A stretch of 14,441 nt of DNA from Candidatus Paceibacter sp. (GCA_020724945.1 DYFX01000026.1:1-14441), one strand, 5' to 3'. Positions 5,925-11,892 are shown, counted from the first letter of the stretch. Program-made: numbers and translations. Notes: generated by a model not told the origin, from the letters alone.

Positions 5925-8234
5925 ATGCACCTCCAGCGCATCGAAATGCAGGGCTTCAAGACCTTCGCCAACCGGACGCTCTTGGAATTCCTCCCCCCGA
6001 AAGAAGGCGACCGCGGCATCACCGCCATCGTCGGCCCGAACGGTTCCGGCAAGTCCAACATCGCCGACGCCGTCCGCTGGGTGCTCGGCGAACAGTCGCT
6101 CAAGCTCCTGCGCGGCAAGAAGTCGGAGGATGTCATCTTCAGCGGCTCCGACAAGCGCTCCCGCTCCGGCTTCGCGGAAGTCTCGCTCGTGCTCGACAAC
6201 CAGGCCGGCGGCAACGAGATCGAGTATCCGGAGGTCGTCATCACGCGCCGCATCTACCGCGACGGCGAATCGGAATATCTCATCAACAAGAACAAGGTGA
6301 AGCTGCAGGAAGTCCTCCTGCTCCTCGCGCGCGCCAACTTCGGCCAGCGCACCTACTCGGTCATCGGCCAGGGCATGATCGACGCCATCCTCGTCGCCTC
6401 GCCCAAGGAGCGCAAGGAATTCTTCGACGAGGCCGCCGGCGTGAAGCAGTACCAGCTGAAGCGCGAAGCCGCCGTCCGCAAGCTCGACGCCTCGGGCGAG
6501 AACCTGAAGCAGGCCGAGATCGTCCTCGCCGAGATCGAGCCGCGCATGCGCTCGCTCTCGCGCCAGGTGCGCCGCCTGGAGGAGCGCGCCAACCTCGAGA
6601 AGGAGCTCCGCGAACTCGAGTTCTCGTACTTCGGTTCGCACTGGAAGAAGATCAAGGAGGAGTTCTCCGCCATCGACGCCAAGACGAAGCTCGTCGAGGA
6701 GAGCCGCAAGGAAAAGGAGAAGGAGATCGAAGCCGTGCGCGCGAGCCTGGCCGGCATGGAGACGGAAGAGACGAAATCCGACGGCCTGATGGCGCTCCAG
6801 AAGGACTACGAGCGCGAGCTCGAGAAGCGCAACGCGCTCCGCGAAAAGGAGATCCAGCTCAAGAACCAGATCCGGATGGAGCAGATGAAGGCCCAGGCCG
6901 CTTCCGCGCCGTCCCTGCCGATGCCGCTCCCCCGCATCGTCGAGGAGATCGAAGCCATCTCCGAGCGCCACGACGAGCTCGTCGCCTCCATCCTGGAGGC
7001 CGAGACGCTCGAAGAGGCGCAGGAAGCCGCCGAGAAGCTGAAGACGCTCGGCGCGCAGATCGAGGACCTCCTTTCCGAACTCAAGGAACCCGGCGGCAAG
7101 CGGAAGGAAGAGAAGAAGGAACCGACGGTCCCCGCCGAGCTCCAGAAGGAACTCGAAGCGGCGCTCTCCGGCATCGCCGCGATGGCGAAGACGCTCGCCG
7201 AACTCCAGGGCCGCATGCAGAAGTGGGGCGAAGAGGAAGCCAAGAAGCGCGGCGCCTTCTTCGAGATCCAGCGCAAGATGCAGGGCCTGCAATCGGAACT
7301 CTTCGAGCTCGACCGGCATCTCTCCGACCACCGCGTCGAGCGCGCCCGCATCGAGACGCGCCGCGACGCCATCGAGCGCGAGGCCGCGGAGATCATGGGC
7401 GACGAGGCCAAGACGGCGCTCGAGACGATGCCTGAAAAGGATGTCGACGCGAACGCGCTCTCACCTCGCCTCCACCAGCTCCGCACGCAGGTCGCCGCCA
7501 TCGGCCAGATCGACCAGGCCGTCGTCGCCGAATACAAGGAGATCAAGGAGCGCTTCGACTTCCTGACCGCCCAGGTCGAGGACCTGCACAAGACGAAGGA
7601 ATCCCTGGTCGCGATGATCGAGGAGCTCGACATCCTCATCAAGAAGCAGTCCGACGCCTCGTTCCGCAACATCAACAGGCACTTCGACGAGTTCTTCAAG
7701 CGCCTGTTCGACGGCGGCACCGCCTCGCTGCAGAAGATCGAGCGCGAGGAGGAGGACGACGAGGTCGCGGAAGCCGAGCAGGCCGCCGCCAAGGAGGCCG
7801 CCGGCATCGAGGAGGACGCGGAGAAGAAGGTCTCCGCCGCGCCCAAGGAGACCTGGCTCGGCCTCGAGATCTTCGCCAATCCGCCGGGCAAGCGCGTGAA
7901 GTCCATCCATATGCTCTCAGGCGGCGAGCGCGCGCTCACCTCCATCGCGCTCATCTGCGCCATCATGACGACGAACCCGAGCCCGTTCGTGGTGCTCGAC
8001 GAGGTCGATGCCGCGCTCGACGAATCGAACGCCGCGCGCTTCGCCTCCATCGTCTCCGACCTGTCGCACAAGACGCAGTTCCTGGTCATCACCCACAACC
8101 GCTACACGATGCAGAAGGCGCAGGTCCTCTACGGCGTCACCATGGCCGAGGATTCCACCTCCAGCGTGCTCTCGCTCAAGCTCGAGGAAGCCGAGAACAT
8201 CCGGAACAGCAAGAAGCCCGCCGTCGCGGTGTAG
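5925..8234 (+). CDS. smc: SMC-like chromosome-organising ATPase, short form without an evident hinge, 769 aa
   Basis: SMC proteins are ATP-driven DNA-loop or tethering machines acting on the nucleoid. The N-terminal head is complete: Walker A GPNGSGKS (37-44), VLGEQSLKLLRG (53-64), TYSVIGQGMID (143-153) and FFDEAAGVKQY (166-176). The C-terminal head is complete too: signature LSGGERA (664-670), Walker B with Asp692-Glu693, D-loop AALDE (696-700), and switch His724 in VITHN. It is far shorter than the usual 1150-1200 aa. Coiled-coil arms run at about 180-325 and 405-580. Between them lie only about 80 residues of Pro-bearing linker and more helix (PSLPMPLPR at 329-337, EPGGKRKEEKKEP at 388-400), with no recognisable globular hinge. 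An acidic insert (606-640) sits in the C-terminal head. ATG start without Shine-Dalgarno. No scpA or scpB is nearby. Confidence 0.9.
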   Translation: MHLQRIEMQGFKTFANRTLLEFLPPKEGDRGITAIVGPNGSGKSNIADAVRWVLGEQSLKLLRGKKSEDVIFSGSDKRSRSGFAEVSLVLDNQAGGNEIEYPEVVITRRIYRDGESEYLINKNKVKLQEVLLLLARANFGQRTYSVIGQGMIDAILVASPKERKEFFDEAAGVKQYQLKREAAVRKLDASGENLKQAEIVLAEIEPRMRSLSRQVRRLEERANLEKELRELEFSYFGSHWKKIKEEFSAIDAKTKLVEESRKEKEKEIEAVRASLAGMETEETKSDGLMALQKDYERELEKRNALREKEIQLKNQIRMEQMKAQAASAPSLPMPLPRIVEEIEAISERHDELVASILEAETLEEAQEAAEKLKTLGAQIEDLLSELKEPGGKRKEEKKEPTVPAELQKELEAALSGIAAMAKTLAELQGRMQKWGEEEAKKRGAFFEIQRKMQGLQSELFELDRHLSDHRVERARIETRRDAIEREAAEIMGDEAKTALETMPEKDVDANALSPRLHQLRTQVAAIGQIDQAVVAEYKEIKERFDFLTAQVEDLHKTKESLVAMIEELDILIKKQSDASFRNINRHFDEFFKRLFDGGTASLQKIEREEEDDEVAEAEQAAAKEAAGIEEDAEKKVSAAPKETWLGLEIFANPPGKRVKSIHMLSGGERALTSIALICAIMTTNPSPFVVLDEVDAALDESNAARFASIVSDLSHKTQFLVITHNRYTMQKAQVLYGVTMAEDSTSSVLSLKLEEAENIRNSKKPAVAV

Positions 8235-8251
8235 CCGCGAGCGGATCCGCG

Positions 8252-8284
8252 AGAAAGAAAAAGACGGCCCTAACGGGTCGTCTT
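8252..8284 (-). terminator. Terminator of the micro-gene cluster, convergent with smc
   Basis: Read on the minus strand: AAGACG-A-CCC, loop GTTA, GGG-C-CGTCTT, then TTTC T-rich sequence. The 28-aa stop codon lies in the hairpin. On the plus strand the following sequence is only weakly T-rich, so it may serve smc poorly. Confidence 0.75.
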
Positions 8285-8356
8285 GTCGTTCCGGCCGAGC
8301 CAGAGGACGATCGCGAGCAGGATGAACGGCAGCAGGACGATGAAGAGGCGCATCAT
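8270..8356 (-). CDS. Micro membrane protein, 28 aa
   Basis: The product is MMRLFIVLLPFILLAIVLWL followed by GRNDKTTR. It is almost entirely one hydrophobic helix with a basic, polar tail, the classic shape of a small single-pass inner-membrane peptide. The ATG overlaps the stop of the 62-aa gene (ATGA, 8353-8356), so it depends on translational coupling, and the stop lies in the terminator hairpin. It is too short for standard gene callers. Codon use (ctc, ctg, atc, gtc) matches neighbouring genes and argues against chance. It could be a regulator or stabiliser of a membrane partner; no function can be assigned. Confidence 0.6.
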   Translation of the reverse strand: MMRLFIVLLPFILLAIVLWLGRNDKTTR

Positions 8357-8541
8357 CGGCCGTCGTCGAGCGCGGGCATCGCCTTGGCGCGGTCGTCGGG
8401 CGGGTCGTCGAGCTCGGCGAACGGCATGCCGCGGTACGGTTCGGCGGCCAGGCGGCGGCGCGCGCGTCGCTCCTGCAGGATGCTGACGGCGACCGCCGCG
8501 GGGATGGCGAGGATGATGACGAGAATCGCGACGACTTCCAT
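8353..8541 (-). CDS. Small single-pass membrane protein, 62 aa
   Basis: An N-terminal hydrophobic helix (residues 3-21, VVAILVIILAIPAAVAVSI) is followed by a strongly basic patch (ERRARRRLA) and then an acidic Pro/Asp-rich tail (AELDDPPDDRAKAM). The charge pattern suggests Nout-Cin orientation with a cytoplasmic tail. AGGAGG eight nucleotides before the ATG at 8541 supports the start. It is the first gene of a two-gene transcript with the overlapping 28-aa gene, driven by the promoter at 8569-8597. Family not recognised. Confidence 0.75.
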   Translation of the reverse strand: MEVVAILVIILAIPAAVAVSILQERRARRRLAAEPYRGMPFAELDDPPDDRAKAMPALDDGR

Positions 8542-8568
8542 GGGAAAGGCCTCCTATGCGGACGCATG

Positions 8569-8597
8569 ACCGTAGTACGAAAAACGACGGCCGTCAA
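8569..8597 (-). promoter_or_regulatory. Promoter of the 62/28-aa micro-genes
   Basis: On the minus strand: TTGACG (8592-8597), exactly 17 nt, TACGGT (8569-8574). The TGA stop codon of the 45-aa gene (8594-8596) is the TGA of the -35 box, and the terminator 8580-8607 covers the spacer. Confidence 0.75.
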
Positions 8598-8607
8598 GGG
8601 TCGTCGT
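8580..8607 (-). terminator. Terminator of the 43/45-aa micro-genes
   Basis: On the minus strand: ACGACG (8602-8607) pairs with CGTCGT (8584-8589), then TTTT. It overlaps both the last codons of the 45-aa gene and the next promoter. Confidence 0.7.
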
Positions 8608-8731
8608 CCGGAGGGCGTCGATCGCTCATGGCGATGACGACGATGAGCGCGACGACGATGGCGACGCCGGCGATGACCCCGAAGGCCACGCCGATGCCGT
8701 GCTCCTCAAGGTAGCGCTCGAGGCCGCTCAC
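8594..8731 (-). CDS. Micro membrane protein, 45 aa
   Basis: A short amphipathic N-terminus (SGLERYLEEH) leads into a long Val/Ile/Ala helix (GVIAGVAIVVALIVVIAM), then a charged tail (SDRRPPDDDP). The GTG start overlaps the stop of the 43-aa gene (GTGA, 8728-8731). A GGGAGG four nucleotides upstream lies inside that gene. The tail, a basic pair followed by PPDDD, resembles that of the 62-aa product. The stop codon is embedded in the next promoter. Family not recognised. Confidence 0.65.
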   Translation of the reverse strand: MSGLERYLEEHGIGVAFGVIAGVAIVVALIVVIAMSDRRPPDDDP

Positions 8732-8859
8732 GGCGCCTCCCGCCCGTCAGGGCCCCCGGAGTCGGGAAGCGGCGGCGAGGACGAGGCGCCGAGGCTGGCG
8801 CAGCTGCCGATGAAGCCGAAGAGAAAGAGCCCGAGAACGATCCAGCCGGCGATATCCAT
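8728..8859 (-). CDS. Micro membrane or lipoprotein-like protein, 43 aa
   Basis: The N-terminal helix (DIAGWIVLGLFLFGFIGSCA) is followed by a Ser/Pro/Gly-rich tail. Cys20 sits after IGS and could be read as a lipobox, but the N-terminus has no Lys or Arg, so simple membrane insertion is as likely. AAGGAGG six nucleotides before the ATG at 8859 is a strong start signal. It is the first gene of the 43/45-aa transcript, driven by the promoter at 8892-8920, which is divergent from rpsP. No function known. Confidence 0.7.
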   Translation of the reverse strand: MDIAGWIVLGLFLFGFIGSCASLGASSSPPLPDSGGPDGREAP

Positions 8860-8891
8860 GTTCCCCTCCTTCGCAGGTCCGTCGACGCCCT

Positions 8892-8920
8892 ACCGTACCC
8901 CTCCTTGACGCCGCCGTCAA
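8892..8920 (-). promoter_or_regulatory. Promoter of the micro-gene cluster, overlapping the rpsP promoter
   Basis: On the minus strand: TTGACG (8915-8920), exactly 17 nt, TACGGT (8892-8897). Its spacer contains the rpsP -35 box. Confidence 0.75.
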
Positions 8921-8933
8921 TCCCCTTTATAGT
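8905..8933 (+). promoter_or_regulatory. Promoter of rpsP
   Basis: TTGACG (8905-8910), exactly 17 nt, TATAGT (8928-8933), the best -10 in the window. Its spacer contains the -35 box of the divergent promoter; together they form TTGACG-CCGC-CGTCAA. Confidence 0.85.
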
Positions 8934-8955
8934 TCCCCCGTTCGCGCTGCAGGAC

Positions 8956-8977
8956 CGCGGGAAGCTCTCACCCCGCG
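8956..8977 (+). promoter_or_regulatory. Hairpin in the rpsP leader
   Basis: CGCGGG (8956-8961) pairs with CCCGCG (8972-8977), followed by TTTCTC, inside a leader of about 70 nt. It could be a weak attenuator or a structural element; this is inference from a 6-bp stem. Confidence 0.35.
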
Positions 8978-9007
8978 TTTCTCAATCGCCTTAAGAAAAA
9001 CGCACGC

Positions 9008-9301
9008 ATGCTCTCCATCCGCCTGTCCCGCGTCGGCAAGAAAAAGATGCCGACCTACCGCCTCATCGTCACCGAGAAGTCCCGCGACCCGTGGGGCAAG
9101 TTCCTCGAGAACCTCGGCACCCTCGACCCGATGGCGAAGCCCAAGAAGATCGACTTCAATGTCGATCGCATCAAGTACTGGATGTCGAAAGGCGCCCAGC
9201 CGACCCCGACCGTCCGCAATCTCCTCATCGACATGAAGGCGATCGAGGGCGAGAAGGCCAAGGCCCACCCGACCCACAATCCGAAGACCGAAGAGAAGTA
9301 A
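9008..9301 (+). CDS. rpsP: Small-subunit ribosomal protein bS16
   Basis: bS16 binds 16S rRNA early in 30S assembly. The conserved N-terminus MLSIRLSRVGKKKMPTYRLI and the block KSRDPWGKFLENLGTLDP are diagnostic. The C-terminal part contains the helix DRIKYWMSKGAQPTPTVRNL and a basic tail; 97 aa is a usual length. The leader has no Shine-Dalgarno site (TTAAGAAAAACGCACGC precedes the ATG), unlike neighbouring hypothetical genes. The KH protein often found directly after rpsP is here displaced by two membrane-protein genes. The usual trmD/rimM partners are absent. The gene has its own promoter and terminator. The sequence style is like that of Parcubacteria. Confidence 0.97.
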   Translation: MLSIRLSRVGKKKMPTYRLIVTEKSRDPWGKFLENLGTLDPMAKPKKIDFNVDRIKYWMSKGAQPTPTVRNLLIDMKAIEGEKAKAHPTHNPKTEEK

Positions 9302-9309
9302 GACCGAAG

Positions 9310-9332
9310 CGCCCCGCATGCCGGGGCGTTTT
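9310..9332 (+). terminator. Terminator of rpsP
   Basis: Stem CGCCCCG / CGGGGCG, loop CATGC, then TTTT. The next promoter begins 4 nt later. Confidence 0.85.
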
Positions 9333-9335
9333 CGT

Positions 9336-9364
9336 TTGACGCGGCGCGCGGAGCGGGATAGGTT
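9336..9364 (+). promoter_or_regulatory. Promoter of the 232-aa membrane protein gene
   Basis: TTGACG (9336-9341), exactly 17 nt, TAGGTT (9359-9364). It directly follows the rpsP terminator. Confidence 0.75.
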
Positions 9365-9394
9365 TCGGATACGCCCTTTTCGAAGGAGGCAGGC

Positions 9395-10093
9395 ATGGAA
9401 CGCGATCGCGATCTCCTCGAGATCTTCGACGCGGTCCTTCCGCGTCTCTCGACCTATCCTCCCGGCAGCGTCCCGAAGGCCGGCGCTCGCGAGATGGAGG
9501 AATACGAGACGCGCGCGAAGGACCGCCGCGGCGACCTCGCCGTCTTCGGCGGCGCGACGGCGATCTTCGCCGTGATGACCTGGGCGTTCTGGTTCCCATG
9601 GATGCCCGTCTGGATGCTCGGCGTGATGGCGGCCGTCACGGGCGCCTGCGGCGCCGGGACCGCCAAGCGGTTCCTCCAGCTCGCCTTCGGACCGCGGCTC
9701 GAACAGGCCCTGCCGGCCGGCACCGACGCCCGCACGGCGGAGCTCGAGGACGGCACCTGGGCCATGATCCGTTCCTGGAACGCCGATGCGTTCGTCTGGA
9801 ACGGCCAAGCGGCCGCGCTGCGCGGCGAGGTCTCGGAGTGGCAGCTGCTGCGGCTCGTACCTGAAGCGCGCGACATCGAATGGTCGGAGGCCGGTTCGCG
9901 CACGCGGGCCGAAGGCCTTCTCGCCGCGATGCGCGGCCTCTCGGCCGACCGCGCCGCCCTGCTCGCTCGCAAGGAAGCCATCGACCACCGCCTCCGCACG
10001 CTCCAAGAGCGCCTGCTCCTGCTCGAAGCGTCCGAGGAGCCGGAGCCCCGCGCGCTCCCGCCCGCGCGCGAAGACCCTCCCGACGACGGTTGA
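9395..10093 (+). CDS. Membrane protein with two helices and C-terminal coiled coil, 232 aa
   Basis: A charged N-terminal 45 residues precede two closely spaced hydrophobic helices at about 47-68 (LAVFGGATAIFAVMTWAFWF) and 70-88 (PVWMLGVMAAVTGACG). They form a hairpin that puts both ends in the cytoplasm. The middle part is soluble and Trp-rich (GTWAMIRSWNADAFVW). Residues about 170-215 are Leu/Arg/Glu heptads that should form a coiled coil, ending in an acidic Pro-rich tail. AAGGAGG five nucleotides before the ATG fixes the start. The gene lies between rpsP and the KH gene. Its TGA stop forms part of the next promoter's -35 box. No family recognised. Confidence 0.85.
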   Translation: MERDRDLLEIFDAVLPRLSTYPPGSVPKAGAREMEEYETRAKDRRGDLAVFGGATAIFAVMTWAFWFPWMPVWMLGVMAAVTGACGAGTAKRFLQLAFGPRLEQALPAGTDARTAELEDGTWAMIRSWNADAFVWNGQAAALRGEVSEWQLLRLVPEARDIEWSEAGSRTRAEGLLAAMRGLSADRAALLARKEAIDHRLRTLQERLLLLEASEEPEPRALPPAREDPPDDG

Positions 10094-10105
10094 CGGGTCT
10101 TTTTT
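10071..10105 (+). terminator. Terminator of the 232-aa gene, overlapping the next promoter
   Basis: AAGACCC (10071-10077) pairs with GGGTCTT (10095-10101), then a T-run to 10105. The loop holds the stop codon and most of the downstream -35 box. Confidence 0.7.
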
Positions 10106-10118
10106 CTTGCCGTATCCT
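10090..10118 (+). promoter_or_regulatory. Promoter of the 97-aa membrane protein gene
   Basis: TTGACG (10090-10095), exactly 17 nt, TATCCT (10113-10118). The stop TGA of the previous gene (10091-10093) lies in the -35 box, and the terminator T-run is in the spacer. Confidence 0.75.
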
Positions 10119-10142
10119 GCGGGCGGTCCTACCGGAGGTCCC

Positions 10143-10436
10143 ATGACATCACAGACCGCCCTCGTCCCTGACGACGAGCGCAGCTTCCTGCGACGCAGGG
10201 CGCTCGGCGCATCGCTCTCCGCCGCCTGGCTCGGTCTTGCGAGCGCCGGTTACGCCATCTTCAGCATCTGGGCCTGGGGCGGCGGCGCCGTCGTCTGGGG
10301 ATCGATCCTTTCCCTCTTCTGCGGCGGCACGCTCGTCGGATGCCTGCGCGCCGCATCGCGCGCGCGGGCGACCCGCGCCCGGCTCGCCGCTACGCCCGGT
10401 CTCCCGTCCGCACGCCTCCTTCCGACCCGTCGCTGA
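10143..10436 (+). CDS. Small two-helix membrane protein, 97 aa
   Basis: A polar N-terminus ending in RRRALG is followed by two hydrophobic helices at about 21-45 (LSAAWLGLASAGYAIFSIWA) and 49-67 (AVVWGSILSLFCGGTLVGCL). A very basic Arg/Ala tail (ASRARATRARLAATPG) follows. With positive charges on both ends, a cytoplasmic N- and C-terminus is expected. GGAGG lies 5 nt before the ATG at 10143; the frame is open further upstream, but that region contains the previous gene's end and the promoter. Terminator overlaps the stop. Function unknown. Confidence 0.8.
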   Translation: MTSQTALVPDDERSFLRRRALGASLSAAWLGLASAGYAIFSIWAWGGGAVVWGSILSLFCGGTLVGCLRAASRARATRARLAATPGLPSARLLPTRR

Positions 10437-10449
10437 CGGGTCTTTTTTT
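10424..10449 (+). terminator. Terminator of the 97-aa gene
   Basis: Perfect 8-bp stem GACCCGTC / GACGGGTC with loop GCT, then seven T. The stop codon lies in loop and stem; the next promoter starts 4 nt downstream. Confidence 0.9.
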
Positions 10450-10452
10450 CGA

Positions 10453-10481
10453 TTGACCCTCCCTGCACGGTTCGGTATCCT
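10453..10481 (+). promoter_or_regulatory. Promoter of the KH-protein gene
   Basis: TTGACC (10453-10458), exactly 17 nt, TATCCT (10476-10481). Leader about 58 nt. Confidence 0.75.
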
Positions 10482-10546
10482 GTGGATGGAGACTGCTTCC
10501 AGGTCGACAGTCCCGCTGAAACGGATACTCAACCGCACCGAAAGCT

Positions 10547-10882
10547 ATGGCAAGAGAGATGGACCAGGAGTTCGTGGAGTATGTGGTCAAGGCGATCGTC
10601 GGCCACCCCGACGATGTCCAGACCGAGCGCGTCATCGACGAGCGCGGCGTGCTCATCACCCTCAAGGTCAACCCCGCGGACATGGGGTATGTCATCGGAC
10701 GCCAGGGCCAGACGGCGCGTTCGATCCGCACCCTGCTCAAGATCGTCGGCGCGAAGCACGATGCCCGCGTCAACCTGAAGATCCACGAGCCGGAAGGATC
10801 CACGCATCGCCGCGAGACCAACACCCCTGCGCCCGCCAACCGGGAGGACATCGACACATCCGCCGTCGACCTCCAGCTGTAA
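10547..10882 (+). CDS. khpA: KhpA-like single-KH RNA-binding protein, 111 aa
   Basis: KhpA-type proteins are small cytoplasmic RNA chaperones that often pair with KhpB/Jag; the gene is often next to rpsP. Diagnostic features are EFVEYVVKAIVGHPDDV at the N-terminus and the KH loop VIGRQGQTARSIRTLL, with GXXG at residues 51-54 (GRQG). The strand NPADMGYVIG precedes the loop and RVNLKIHEP closes the domain. The last 30 residues (THRRETNTPAPANRE onward) form an extra, probably disordered tail; the family is usually 75-85 aa. Start ATG 10547 is chosen; Met5 is an alternative, and neither has a clear Shine-Dalgarno site. A strong terminator follows the stop at once. Confidence 0.92.
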   Translation: MAREMDQEFVEYVVKAIVGHPDDVQTERVIDERGVLITLKVNPADMGYVIGRQGQTARSIRTLLKIVGAKHDARVNLKIHEPEGSTHRRETNTPAPANREDIDTSAVDLQL

Positions 10883-10914
10883 AACCGCCCCGACGGTCGT
10901 CGGAGCGGTTTTTT
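10882..10914 (+). terminator. Terminator of khpA
   Basis: AAACCGC-C-CCGAC, loop GGTC, GTCGG-A-GCGGTTT, then a T-run. The arms are nearly perfectly paired with one mismatch. Confidence 0.92.
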
Positions 10915-10959
10915 CGTCGATACAGGCCGGAAATACGAGGCTTTCGCGAAGCGATGGCG

Positions 10960-10991
10960 CATAAATGTGTCAGGCTCTTGACACATTTATG
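10960..10991. repeat. Perfect 13-bp AT-rich inverted repeat upstream of the amidase gene
   Basis: CATAAATGTGTCA and TGACACATTTATG are separated by GGCTCT. It is clearly AT-rich against the GC-rich surroundings and has no T-run. The right arm contains TTGACA, a -35-like hexamer, so it could act as an operator. It may instead be the remnant of a REP- or transposon-like palindrome. Only one copy is seen in the window. Confidence 0.75.
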
Positions 10992-11008
10992 GCTCCCTGT
11001 GCTAGGAC
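10978..11008 (+). promoter_or_regulatory. Candidate promoter of the amidase lipoprotein gene
   Basis: TTGACA (10978-10983) and TAGGAC (11003-11008), with a 19-nt spacer rather than the usual 17. The -35 box lies in the right arm of the dyad 10960-10991, suggesting regulated transcription. Confidence 0.4.
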
Positions 11009-11064
11009 CCGGGGGCTGGCGCTGGTGCCGGCAAGATCTTTTCAGGAACGGAAGGAGACACGAG

Positions 11065-11847
11065 ATGCGCAAGGAAGCGACCCTGACCACTCCCCCGCGC
11101 GCGAAGCATCGCTTCGACGCCCTCGCCGCCTGCCTCGCGGGCATCATCGCCGTCGGCGGCTGCCTGCCGCCGGACGAGGAGCCGATTCCGCAGGCGGACA
11201 GCGAGATCGACCTGATGCCGGACGAGGACCGCGAGGAGCACGGCACCTCGGCGCTCGTCGACGACGATGACGGCATGTCGGAGGGGTCCGCCAAGGCGGC
11301 GGCTGCCGGGTATCGGTACGACCGCGCGAAAGCGTCGTGGTACATCCGGCGTTATGCGCTGGAACCGAACCGACGGCTCGCTTACTGCGGCCTGTACGAC
11401 GGGACGGCGGCGGACTGCACCAACTTCGCCTCGCAGGTGTTGTGGTACGGCGGCGTGCCCATGCGCTATTCGACCTCCGTCGAGAGCGGGTGGTGGTACA
11501 GGTTCGGCTGCCTGCCGCCCGGAAGCAGCCGCAGCTGGAGGCAGGTGAACCGCCTGCTCCAATACCTCATCACGGAGTCGGGCGTCGGCGAGCTGAAGAA
11601 GTCCGCGCGTGACTTGAAGGTCGGCGATCTGATCTTCTACCGCGTAAGGAGCGCCGCAAACGGCCACCGCTGCGACGGCAACCTCTTCAACCACACGACC
11701 GTCGTCTCCGGCTTCGACGCGGACGGAGAGCCGCTCGTCGCCTACCATTCGAACGAGGCGCTCGATGTGCCCTGGAAGCTCAAGACCGGGTCGCGCGGCG
11801 CGCTCGGCGAATCCTGCGCGTTCGCCTTCGTCCACATCCGGGACTGA
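11065..11847 (+). CDS. Amidase_6 domain lipoprotein, putative cell-wall or peptide amidase, 260 aa
   Basis: The C-terminal two thirds match the Amidase_6 pattern, a papain-like/NlpC-related fold acting on peptide or amide bonds: YDRAKASWYIRRY, then DCTNFASQVLWYGG with catalytic Cys118, then WWYRF, SRSWRQVNRLLQYL, LKVGDLIFYR, and FNHTTVVSGF with His210 and AYHSN. The N-terminus has a long basic leader and a hydrophobic stretch ending in AVGGC (Cys33), a probable lipobox. An acidic linker of about 45 residues follows. The enzyme is thus predicted to be surface-anchored. AAGGAG seven nucleotides before the ATG supports the start. It may remodel the cell wall or act on neighbouring cells; the substrate is unknown. 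The upstream AT-rich dyad and non-standard promoter spacing hint at separate control or recent arrival. Confidence 0.88.
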   Translation: MRKEATLTTPPRAKHRFDALAACLAGIIAVGGCLPPDEEPIPQADSEIDLMPDEDREEHGTSALVDDDDGMSEGSAKAAAAGYRYDRAKASWYIRRYALEPNRRLAYCGLYDGTAADCTNFASQVLWYGGVPMRYSTSVESGWWYRFGCLPPGSSRSWRQVNRLLQYLITESGVGELKKSARDLKVGDLIFYRVRSAANGHRCDGNLFNHTTVVSGFDADGEPLVAYHSNEALDVPWKLKTGSRGALGESCAFAFVHIRD

Positions 11848-11878
11848 TCGGCATCCGCCGGTCAGTCCCGGCCCTTTT
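11840..11878 (+). terminator. Terminator of the amidase gene
   Basis: GGGACTGA-T-CGG ... CCG-G-TCAGTCCC stem, then GGCCCTTTT. The stop codon is in the left arm. Confidence 0.8.
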
Positions 11879-11892
11879 CATCCGCGCGCCCG

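Noticed and set aside
5255..7435. Long plus-strand frame over the paralogous pair and smc
   Set aside because: Shadow of the true smc frame and of the minus-strand genes; no coherent domains.
10960..10991. Reading the 32-nt dyad as a terminator
   Set aside because: No T-run follows, and khpA already has a strong terminator at 10882-10914.
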